A stretch of 64,000 nt of DNA from Arthrobacter sp. D5-1 (GTDB lineage: Bacteria; Actinomycetota; Actinomycetes; Actinomycetales; Micrococcaceae): positions 3,782,001 through 3,846,000 of the forward strand of contig NZ_CP014571.1 in NCBI RefSeq assembly GCF_017357425.1, given 5' to 3'. This document shows, piece by piece, positions 57,453-64,000 of this stretch. Position numbers and translations under genes: made by a program. The notes under the pieces were generated by a model that saw only the letters and a list, made by a program, of their open reading frames with translations, was not told where the DNA came from and ran no database searches. Position 1 is the stretch's first letter; the number at the start of each line of letters is the position of its first letter.

Positions 57453-59183
57453 GTGCCACGACAGCACCACATACAGGGCAGAATGGAGATCATGTATTTG
57501 CTGCTCGCCGCCCACCCGGAAGGCGCAGCCATACAAAGGATCTCCCCCACAGGAAAAGCCACGGCGGATCCGCGCGTCGTCACCCGCGGTGACTTGGCCG
57601 GCGTCGTGCGTGAATTCGAAGCCCAGCGGCCGCGCTGGGTGTGGCATCGCGCCACGGACTGGTATCCGGAACTGCTGGCGCACGGCGTGGAGCTGGAGCG
57701 ATGCCACGACCTGGCGCTGAGCGGGGCAATCCTGGCACACTCGGAGTTCACGGCACACACGGACTACGCGCGGCACGCGATCAAGCTCACCCAGGATGAT
57801 GACACCGGGCCGCCACGCGCCCTCCAGCCCCCGCCGCCTCCAGCGGACCAAGGCGCCCTGTTCGAGGACCTGTCGCCGTCCAACCCCAAAGCAGGGCTGG
57901 CCGAACTCAGGGAGGAGTTCTCAGCCCAACAGCATGCTGTCGCCCAGGTCACCACGGACGAGCAGCGAAAGCAACGCCTCCAACTTCTGCTCGCCGCCGA
58001 ATCAGCCTGCGCCATCATCGCTGTTGAGATGCAACACGCCGGTGTCCCGTGGCGCGAAGAGCTGCATCAACAGATCCTCGCCGATGTTCTGGGGCCCAGG
58101 CCGCCCATGGGACACCGGCCTCCGGCCCTTGAAGCACTCTGCGCAGAACTCCGGCACATTCTCAACTCCCCCACCTTGAATCCGGACTCGCCGCAGGACC
58201 TCATGCGCGCCCTGCACCGGAACGGGATCGAGGTGAAGAGCACGCGCCAATGGGAACTCCAGGAATCGAAGCACCCGGCCATCCAGCCCTTGCTTGCCTA
58301 CAAGAAACTCTCCCGCCTCCACACGGCCAACGGCTGGGCATGGCTGGATGCGTGGGTGCGGGATGGACGGTTCCACCCCGAATACGTCGTGGGCGGCGTG
58401 GTGTCCGGCCGCTGGGCCTCGCGGGGCGGCGGAGCCTTGCAGATCCCGCGCAATATCCGCGGCGCGGTCCATGCCAATCCCGGCCACAAGCTCATCGTCG
58501 CGGATGCTTCGCAACTGGAACCCCGCGTCTTGGTTGCATTGGCCCAGGACACGAAAATGGCCGAGGCCGCCCGCGACAAGGATCTCTACGCCGGCATCGC
58601 CGCGCAGGGTTTCGGCGGTGACCGGGCGAAGGCCAAGATCGCACTGCTGGGTGCTATCTACGGTGCCACCACCGGTGAATCGGGCAGGCTTATGCCCCAG
58701 CTGACGCGCACCTATCCGCGTGCCGTCGGGTTCGTGGAGCAGGCGGCCCGCGAGGGCGAAGGCGGCAGAACGGTGACAACACGGCTCGGCCGAAGCAGTC
58801 CACCGCCGTCGGCAGGCTGGCTGCGAAGCCAGCAATCCACCACTGCGGAAGAACAGCGACGCGCGGATAACCTGGCCCGCTCCCGTGGCCGGTTCACCCG
58901 CAACTTCGTAGTCCAGGGCTCGGCTGCTGAATGGGCGGCATGCTGGCTCGCTGAATTACGACGGCGGTTGCGGGCCATGCGTGCCGAAGGCTCACCTTCC
59001 GGAGAGCTGGTCTTCTTCCTGCACGACGAAGTGATGGTTCACGCCCCGGACGACGCGGTGGAAGCCTGTATCCAAGCCATCGAAGAGGCAGCCGCCGCGG
59101 CCAAGGAGCTCATGTTCGGACGTATCCCGGTCGAATTCCCGGTGAGTGTCGCCGTCGTCGAATCCTACGACAAGGCGAAGTAG
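57453..59183 (+). CDS. Family A DNA polymerase, stand-alone, with N-terminal exonuclease-like region
   Basis: A 576-residue PolA-type polymerase. Motif A is IVADASQLEPRVLVALA (metal Asp), motif B/O-helix lies in RAKAKIALLGAIYGATTG and motif C is FFLHDEVMVH (HDE). The palm is preceded by a thumb-like helical region (SQQHAVAQV to LQIPRNIRG). The first 180 residues are what remains of a 3'-5' exonuclease domain (PRWVWHRATDWYPELLA), but the DxE motif is not evident, so proofreading is doubtful. There is no 5'-nuclease domain, so this is not the replicative-repair PolA. GTG at 57453 has GGAGG four bases upstream; ATG 57483 or 57492 are alternatives. Function in repair or translesion synthesis is inference. 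It is unlinked to the Tad genes on the other strand. Confidence 0.85.
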   Translation: MPRQHHIQGRMEIMYLLLAAHPEGAAIQRISPTGKATADPRVVTRGDLAGVVREFEAQRPRWVWHRATDWYPELLAHGVELERCHDLALSGAILAHSEFTAHTDYARHAIKLTQDDDTGPPRALQPPPPPADQGALFEDLSPSNPKAGLAELREEFSAQQHAVAQVTTDEQRKQRLQLLLAAESACAIIAVEMQHAGVPWREELHQQILADVLGPRPPMGHRPPALEALCAELRHILNSPTLNPDSPQDLMRALHRNGIEVKSTRQWELQESKHPAIQPLLAYKKLSRLHTANGWAWLDAWVRDGRFHPEYVVGGVVSGRWASRGGGALQIPRNIRGAVHANPGHKLIVADASQLEPRVLVALAQDTKMAEAARDKDLYAGIAAQGFGGDRAKAKIALLGAIYGATTGESGRLMPQLTRTYPRAVGFVEQAAREGEGGRTVTTRLGRSSPPPSAGWLRSQQSTTAEEQRRADNLARSRGRFTRNFVVQGSAAEWAACWLAELRRRLRAMRAEGSPSGELVFFLHDEVMVHAPDDAVEACIQAIEEAAAAAKELMFGRIPVEFPVSVAVVESYDKAK

Positions 59184-59353
59184 CGGCACAGTACCCACAA
59201 CCTCGTGGACTATCCAGTCATATCTCGCCATATGAGGCCCAATGACCGGTACCGCCAAGTAACTTTTGTTCTCCCTCGGTTCTGGCTACTTTCACTATGT
59301 GGATACATCGCTGGTCCACGTATGTGTGCAAGGAAGCATAAGGGGGAGCATCA

Positions 59354-59554
59354 ATGGCTGGCAGGTTCGAAATTCTTATGGAAAACGACGAAACGTACCG
59401 GTTTCGCCTGACCGCGGCCGACGGAACCGTCGTGGCCGAATCACCCACGTTCAGACACCTTGAGGATGTCATTGCAGGCATCAACGCCGTCCGCGAAAAT
59501 GCTGCGACCGGACTGGTAGTGGACCGTTCGACGGCGGCACGCAGGGCCGCCTGA
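59354..59554 (+). CDS. YegP-like DUF1508 small protein
   Basis: A 66-residue protein with one DUF1508/YegP domain: FEILMENDETYRFRLTAADG and EDVIAGINAVRENA. AAGGGGGAG lies before the ATG. Single-domain YegP proteins are common in actinobacteria; role unknown, possibly RNA or protein binding. It converges with the Nudix gene. The leader 59184-59353 has no other gene. Confidence 0.85.
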   Translation: MAGRFEILMENDETYRFRLTAADGTVVAESPTFRHLEDVIAGINAVRENAATGLVVDRSTAARRAA

Positions 59555-59567
59555 CACACTGCCGGCG

Positions 59568-60248
59568 TTACAGGAGATCGACGTCGCGGAGTTTTTCCGT
59601 GTCCCAGGGAACAGTCCAGCCGAGTTCATCAAAGAGCCCGCTCAGGACCATGCCTGTAAAGCCCCAGACCAGTACGCCGTTCACGGTGAAGCCGGGGCTG
59701 GTGTAAGTGCGTCCGAAACGGGAAATGGTGGCCGTGACCCGGTTGACGGGATCCAGGAGGTCGCGCACCGGCACCCTGAATACCTGCGCGGATTCGGCGT
59801 AGTCGACTACCCGGACCGGCGACGGCGCGTCCCACCAGCCCAGCACCGGTGTCACACGGAAATTACTGCGGATCAGTCCAAGCTCTGGGATGGTGCCGAG
59901 AACGCGGACACCGCTGGCGTCCAGCCCGGTTTCTTCCACGGCTTCCCGCAACGCCGCAGCCACCACCGACTCATCCTCCGGGTCCACCATGCCGCCGGGG
60001 AAGGCTACCTGCCCTGGATGGTCGTCGAGGGTGTGTGCCCGCTCCAGCAACAGGACGTCGAGGTCGGCCGGGGCTATGGGGCGCCCGGACTCAGCCGGCA
60101 CGTCATCCAACACGCCAAAAAGCATGAGTACAGCAGCGGGCCGGTTGGTCTCCGGGATGACGGGAAGCCTCTCCCACAGGGCAGAGTGCTGCTGTTCGCC
60201 TGCTTCGAAGCGGGTCACCAGCGCCGACAATTCCTCTAGCGCGGTCAC
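59568..60248 (-). CDS. Nudix hydrolase (CoA pyrophosphatase-like)
   Basis: A 226-residue Nudix protein. The Nudix box is [20 protein letters not shown] followed by EETGLD, with REAVEETG as the metal-binding core. [14 protein letters not shown] precedes it, and the UPF0035-type layout suggests CoA or derivative hydrolysis. It overlaps the stop of endonuclease III by four bases (ATGA), so the two are coupled; cotranscription of Nth with a Nudix hydrolase is common in actinobacteria. Confidence 0.88.
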   Translation of the reverse strand: MTALEELSALVTRFEAGEQQHSALWERLPVIPETNRPAAVLMLFGVLDDVPAESGRPIAPADLDVLLLERAHTLDDHPGQVAFPGGMVDPEDESVVAAALREAVEETGLDASGVRVLGTIPELGLIRSNFRVTPVLGWWDAPSPVRVVDYAESAQVFRVPVRDLLDPVNRVTATISRFGRTYTSPGFTVNGVLVWGFTGMVLSGLFDELGWTVPWDTEKLRDVDLL

Positions 60249-61039
60249 CCGGGCCTCCTTTGCGATTCCATACGGATTTCCGCGGCGCGGTGGGTCTCCG
60301 CCAAAAGCTGCTCCAGCAGTGCCTCATTGCCCGGGGCGAGCTCGTACTTCAGGAGCTTGGCTGCTTTGACCGGATCAGTCTCGCCGTCTCCGTAGCTGGG
60401 ACAGAGACTGGCCACCGGGCAGGCACCGCATGCAGGTTTCCTGGCATGGCAGACCCTTCTACCGTGGAAGACCACCCGATGCGACAACATGGTCCAATCC
60501 TTGGGTTCGAACAGTTCCGCGACGTCGAACTCAATCTTCACGGGATCATCCGAGGCCGTCCATCCGAAGCGCCGTGCCAGTCGTCCGAAGTGCGTGTCCA
60601 CGGTGATCCCGGGGACTCCAAAGGCATTTCCGAGGACCACGTTGGCCGTTTTCCGTCCGACGCCAGGCAGCGTCACCAGGTCCTCCAGCCTGCCCGGGAC
60701 CTCGCCGTCGTACTCATCCACCAGCCTGTTGCTCAGTGCCAGGACGTTCCGCGCTTTTGCCCGGAAGAAGCCGGTGGGCTGAAGGATGGTCTCCAGTTCC
60801 ACGGGATCAGCCTCCGCCATGGCCCGCGCATCCGGGTACCGGGCAAACAGGATCTTGGTGACCTGGTTGACCAACACATCGGTGGTCTGGGCTGACAGGA
60901 CCGTGGCAACCACCAGTTCAAACGGGTTGCGGAAATCCAGCTCCGCATGCGCGTACGGATACTTTTCCGCCAGGACCCGGTTGATCTTGCGGGCCCGTCG
61001 TTTGAGTGCGAGCAGCGAACCAGCTTCAGCGATGGCCAC
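60245..61039 (-). CDS. nth: Endonuclease III
   Basis: A 264-residue DNA glycosylase/AP lyase. Helix-hairpin-helix [17 protein letters not shown] with catalytic K130, and catalytic D148 in [10 protein letters not shown]. The [4Fe-4S] cluster cysteines are in [18 protein letters not shown]. About 40 residues of C-terminal extension beyond the iron-sulphur cluster ([13 protein letters not shown]). It excises oxidised pyrimidines. Coupled with the Nudix gene by overlap. Confidence 0.95.
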   Translation of the reverse strand: MAIAEAGSLLALKRRARKINRVLAEKYPYAHAELDFRNPFELVVATVLSAQTTDVLVNQVTKILFARYPDARAMAEADPVELETILQPTGFFRAKARNVLALSNRLVDEYDGEVPGRLEDLVTLPGVGRKTANVVLGNAFGVPGITVDTHFGRLARRFGWTASDDPVKIEFDVAELFEPKDWTMLSHRVVFHGRRVCHARKPACGACPVASLCPSYGDGETDPVKAAKLLKYELAPGNEALLEQLLAETHRAAEIRMESQRRPG

Positions 61040-61050
61040 GGGATCCCTGC

Positions 61051-62385
61051 TTAGCCGCGTTCGATGTTGCTGAGCTCCCGAAGAACCCCAACCTTGCCGT
61101 CGGTGTCCTGCACCAGGAATTCATGGCCCCGGTCCTCCAGCGCGAGCACCCAGCCACCGGGTTCGATGGTGAAGGCAGGAGCTCCCGAGCGTTCGTCGTA
61201 CGCGGTCCTGGGCTGGGCCACAGCAAACCAGAATGCCTCATAGTGCGGGGAATCGGATTCTTCCGGACGGCTGGCCGGGTCCACGGTGGCACCGATCGAG
61301 TCGCTGACTCTCCGGGTGTCGCCGGAAACGATGGGAGTGGCCATGGTGGCAGCCCACGGCTGCTGGGCGGCAGGCTGCTGCGCTGCTGGTTGCGTGCCGT
61401 GCTGGGTAGTGGCAGGCTCAGCGGCCGCCGGGGACTCACCAGCTTCCGTCCCTGCCTCAGCACCCTTCTCAACCTCCTGCGCCGGAGTGGGCGCGGAAGA
61501 CGGAGCATCCGATGCTGGGCTCGTTGCCGAACCAGCTGCTGAGGGGCTGCCCACGTCTGGCTTACTTTCAGTTGAAGGACGGCCGGCGGAAGACTGGCCT
61601 ACCGGAGTGCTGCCTGTTGAGGCCACGTCCGCTGAATGCACGACGGCGGGAGCCTCCTTCGCGGCCGACGGTGCGGCTCCGTAGCTGGATGGCGGAGCGA
61701 ACGGGCTGGAACCAGCGGCACCAGGACCTCCTGCAGCCGCCGTGGAGGCTGCGGGTTCCTTGGGCGCTTTGGGTGCTGCGGGCTTGCGGCTCGGCACAGC
61801 GGCTTCGCGGGCAACAACATGGGCCGGCGTTTCGGTGCGGCCCTTAAAATCAGCCGACAGCCACGGAAGGTGCGGAGCAAGGACCGTCGCGGCCAGGAGG
61901 CCCACGGAGCCGATCAGGCCCAGCAGGACGCCGCCGTTGAAGGAGTTGGCGATAGTCAGGAAGAAGAGCGGGAAAGCGAATGACGCAGTGACGGAAGCGA
62001 ACTGGTCAACAGACAGCGAACCTACGCGAACGATGGTTCCCGGCTGCAATCTGCGGGCAACGAAAAGTGCCACCACAACCAACGGCAGAATGATGCCCAG
62101 CAGCAGGAAGAACAGGTTTCCAAGGTTCCAGAGGTTGTAACGCTCTCCGAACATGGGCAGCAGGGACGCGACGAACATCAGCAGCGTGGAGCCGAAGACC
62201 GTCAGGTCACGGATGGTGAACGGCCCTGCGACGGCGTCGTACTTGGTGGCGCCGTTCTTGGCAGCGTCGTTATTGGCGGCGTCAGGGTTCCCAGCAGCGT
62301 TGCCACCTGGTGTGGTGGCCGTTCCAGCCGTGGTGTCCGGTCCCGTCCGGGGTGAGTCGTGCGGGCCTGGGCTCAGCTGGTTCAT
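61051..62385 (-). CDS. Membrane protein with long Ala/Pro/Ser linker and C-terminal beta domain
   Basis: A 444-residue protein of unknown family. The N-terminal 50 residues are Asn/Ala/Gly/Pro-rich; four membrane helices follow ([74 protein letters not shown]). A disordered Ala/Pro/Ser linker of about 180 residues then leads to a small domain ([38 protein letters not shown]), resembling an SH3-like or barrel fold. Strong ribosome site AAGGAGA before the ATG. The domain may lie outside or inside the cell. It lies 11 bases before nth and may be cotranscribed. Confidence 0.7.
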   Translation of the reverse strand: MNQLSPGPHDSPRTGPDTTAGTATTPGGNAAGNPDAANNDAAKNGATKYDAVAGPFTIRDLTVFGSTLLMFVASLLPMFGERYNLWNLGNLFFLLLGIILPLVVVALFVARRLQPGTIVRVGSLSVDQFASVTASFAFPLFFLTIANSFNGGVLLGLIGSVGLLAATVLAPHLPWLSADFKGRTETPAHVVAREAAVPSRKPAAPKAPKEPAASTAAAGGPGAAGSSPFAPPSSYGAAPSAAKEAPAVVHSADVASTGSTPVGQSSAGRPSTESKPDVGSPSAAGSATSPASDAPSSAPTPAQEVEKGAEAGTEAGESPAAAEPATTQHGTQPAAQQPAAQQPWAATMATPIVSGDTRRVSDSIGATVDPASRPEESDSPHYEAFWFAVAQPRTAYDERSGAPAFTIEPGGWVLALEDRGHEFLVQDTDGKVGVLRELSNIERG

Positions 62386-62856
62386 CTATTTCTCCTTCGT
62401 ACGGCGGCGTCTTGGGCAGTCCGGACAGGTGACCCCCGCAGGATTCCGCGGAAAACCGGCCACGCTCGAGGTGCGTCCCAAGACTTCTTCAGCCTATGCC
62501 ACCCCACTGACAGGGTTCTAGCTGAAAACGGCCATCCGGCTTCGCCCACAGCAAACTCCAAGGTCCCTTACAGATAGTGACCGGCTTCGGCAGCGCATAC
62601 TACGGCGGGAGGGGGGCCGCCGTCGTGCGTCATGTAAACGGTTCCCGGCCGCCGGTGCCGCCATTCGTCGCTAAATTTGCGCCGCTCACTGGCGCGTTTG
62701 TGACGACGCACACGTAGGACCTTTCAAAGCGATAGTGTTGATGGCGGACAGCACTCTGCGGACCTTTCGGGGAGACGTTCGACGCCGACGACGGCCCGGG
62801 CGGGAACCTCGCGGCAGGTTCCGCGCAGCAAAGATCGATGAATGATGAGGTTCACC
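62386..62856. other. 471-base divergent intergenic region before acsA
   Basis: No convincing gene. It carries the ribosome site of the divergent membrane protein at its left end and the leader of acsA on the right, with GAGG seven bases before ATG 62857. TGTGACGACGCACACG at 62699-62714 resembles a CRP/GlxR site (first half exact, second half poor). A short hairpin ACGGCGG/CCGCCGT lies at 62602-62623. No tRNA, riboswitch or transposon ends were recognised. Confidence 0.5.
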
Positions 62857-64000
62857 ATGTCCCAGGACACCACCGGATCCACGGCCACCGCTGCAGCTTC
62901 AACTGCTCAGAACGGGGCACACGTCGAGGCGCTTGAAAATCTCCTCCACGAGAACCGCAAGTTCGCGCCTTCCGCAGACTTCGCCGCGAACAGCGTGACA
63001 AACGCGGACGCCTATAAAGAGGCAGAAGCGGACCGTCCCGCGTTTTGGGCCAAGCAGGCCCGTGAGCTGTTGACCTGGGACAAGGACTTCACCGAGGCCT
63101 TGGATTGGTCCAACCCGCCGTTCGCCAAGTGGTTTGTCGGCGGCGAGATCAACGCTGCGTACAACGCGCTGGACCGCCATGTGGAGAATGGCTTGGGCGA
63201 CCGGGTCGCCATTTACTTCGAAGGCGAACCCGGGGACACCCGGACCTACACCTATGCACAGCTGACCGAAGAGGTGAAGAAGGCCGCCAACGCCTTTGAG
63301 TCCCTCGGCGTGGCCAAGGGCGACCGCGTGGCTGTCTACCTGCCCATGATCCCCGAGGCCGTCATCACGCTCCTTGCCTGCGCCAGGATCGGGGCCGTGC
63401 ACTCAGTGGTGTTCGGTGGCTTCTCCGCTGACGCGTTGCGCTCCCGGATCGAGGACGCCGAGGCCAAGCTGGTGGTCACCGCCGACGGCACCTACCGCCG
63501 AGGCAAGCCCAGCGCCCTGAAGCCCGCAGTGGACGAAGCCCTCTCCAAAGAAGGTCACACTGTCCAGAACGTTGTGGTGGTCAAGCGCAACGGCGAGGAC
63601 GTCAACTGGGTGGAGGGCCGCGACCTCTGGTGGTCCGACACGGTTGATAAAGCCGACACCGAGCACACCGCCGTCGGGCATGACTCCGAGCACCCGCTGT
63701 TCATCCTCTACACCTCCGGTACCACCGGAAAGCCCAAGGGCATCCTGCACACCACCGGCGGCTACCTCACCCAGGGCGCCTACACCCACAAGGCCGTATT
63801 CGACCTCCACCCGGAAACGGATGTGTACTGGTGCACCGCAGACGTCGGATGGGTTACCGGCCACTCCTACGTCACCTACGCGCCGCTCATCAACGGCGCC
63901 ACCCAGGTCATGTACGAAGGCACCCCCGATTCCCCTCACCAGGGCCGCTGGTGGGAAATCGTGGAGAAGTACAAGGTCTCCATCCTCTACACCGCGCCCA
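62857..64000 (+). CDS. acsA: Acetyl-CoA synthetase, 3' end beyond window
   Basis: The frame is open to the end of the window, giving 381 residues, about 58 percent of the usual 650. The ATG at 62857 (MSQDTTGST) follows GAGG; ATG 62845 is in frame but has a poorer site. Seen so far: [40 protein letters not shown] and [19 protein letters not shown], the phosphate loop [19 protein letters not shown], and [20 protein letters not shown]. The enzyme makes acetyl-CoA from acetate and ATP. The regulatory lysine near the C-terminus, which AcuC-type deacetylases act on, is not in the window. Confidence 0.94.
   Translation, partial: MSQDTTGSTATAAASTAQNGAHVEALENLLHENRKFAPSADFAANSVTNADAYKEAEADRPAFWAKQARELLTWDKDFTEALDWSNPPFAKWFVGGEINAAYNALDRHVENGLGDRVAIYFEGEPGDTRTYTYAQLTEEVKKAANAFESLGVAKGDRVAVYLPMIPEAVITLLACARIGAVHSVVFGGFSADALRSRIEDAEAKLVVTADGTYRRGKPSALKPAVDEALSKEGHTVQNVVVVKRNGEDVNWVEGRDLWWSDTVDKADTEHTAVGHDSEHPLFILYTSGTTGKPKGILHTTGGYLTQGAYTHKAVFDLHPETDVYWCTADVGWVTGHSYVTYAPLINGATQVMYEGTPDSPHQGRWWEIVEKYKVSILYTAP

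Noticed and set aside
62602-62623. Hairpin in the acsA leader as a terminator or riboswitch
   Set aside because: Only a seven-base-pair stem, no T-run and no conserved aptamer sequence.

Overview
The window reads as a stretch of chromosome from a high-GC Gram-positive bacterium, most likely an Arthrobacter/Paenarthrobacter-type actinobacterium. The basis is the GC-rich coding, frequent GTG and TTG starts, many genes chained by 1-8 base overlaps, sugar ABC importers without their own ATPase, an actinobacterial 'helicase plus Tad secretion' neighbourhood, and a DNA topoisomerase I with a Lys-rich tail. No tRNA, rRNA, CRISPR array, insertion sequence or prophage was seen.

Region A (1-29281) is a large carbohydrate-use island. 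It holds two Gfo/Idh oxidoreductases fused to a DUF6807 ('PmoA') domain (1-1574, partial, and 18754-20865). It also holds a frameshifted GH78 alpha-L-rhamnosidase (1571-4707), a GH42 beta-galactosidase (11580-13610), an alpha/beta-hydrolase esterase (17585-18757), and an M24-fold protein that seems to have lost most metal ligands (20862-22010). Transport is by three sugar-binding lipoproteins, two permease pairs, a YesL-like membrane protein and an MFS carrier. A reverse-strand operon (22093-28069) encodes a Gfo/Idh oxidoreductase, an NAD-dependent SDR, a KdgD-type dehydratase, an enolase-superfamily acid-sugar dehydratase and a ketoglutarate-semialdehyde-type dehydrogenase. That set fits oxidative breakdown of a uronic or aldaric acid to 2-oxoglutarate. 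A LacI-family regulator (28250-29281) lies next to it. Six copies of one LacI-type operator (consensus near TGAGAAAGCGTTTTCTCA) lie before the transport, hydrolase and catabolic units, which suggests one regulon. Rhamnosidase + beta-galactosidase + YesL + uronate-type catabolism points, by inference, to pectic (rhamnogalacturonan-like) oligosaccharides.

Region B (29323-48670) is mostly core metabolism: an LldR-like regulator and L-lactate dehydrogenase sharing three TGTGGT-N3-ACCACA operators, NADP-glutamate dehydrogenase with a CRP/GlxR-like site upstream, an ArsR regulator, an AcuC-like deacetylase, KtrB/KtrA potassium uptake, ProC, a sugar isomerase-like protein, a Ppx/GppA phosphatase, an SseB-like protein, topoisomerase I, an ArsR/methyltransferase pair, two tandem related small lipoproteins, and TrhO.

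Region C (48830-59183) holds an acetyltransferase, then an MrfA-type DEAH helicase convergent with a seven-gene Tad pilus/secretion locus (CpaE-like, TadA, TadB, TadC, a DUF4244 putative prepilin, and two TadE-like proteins), then a family A DNA polymerase. Region D (59354-64000) has a YegP-like protein, a Nudix hydrolase overlapping endonuclease III, a membrane protein with a disordered Ala/Pro/Ser linker, and the 5' part of acetyl-CoA synthetase, cut by the window end.
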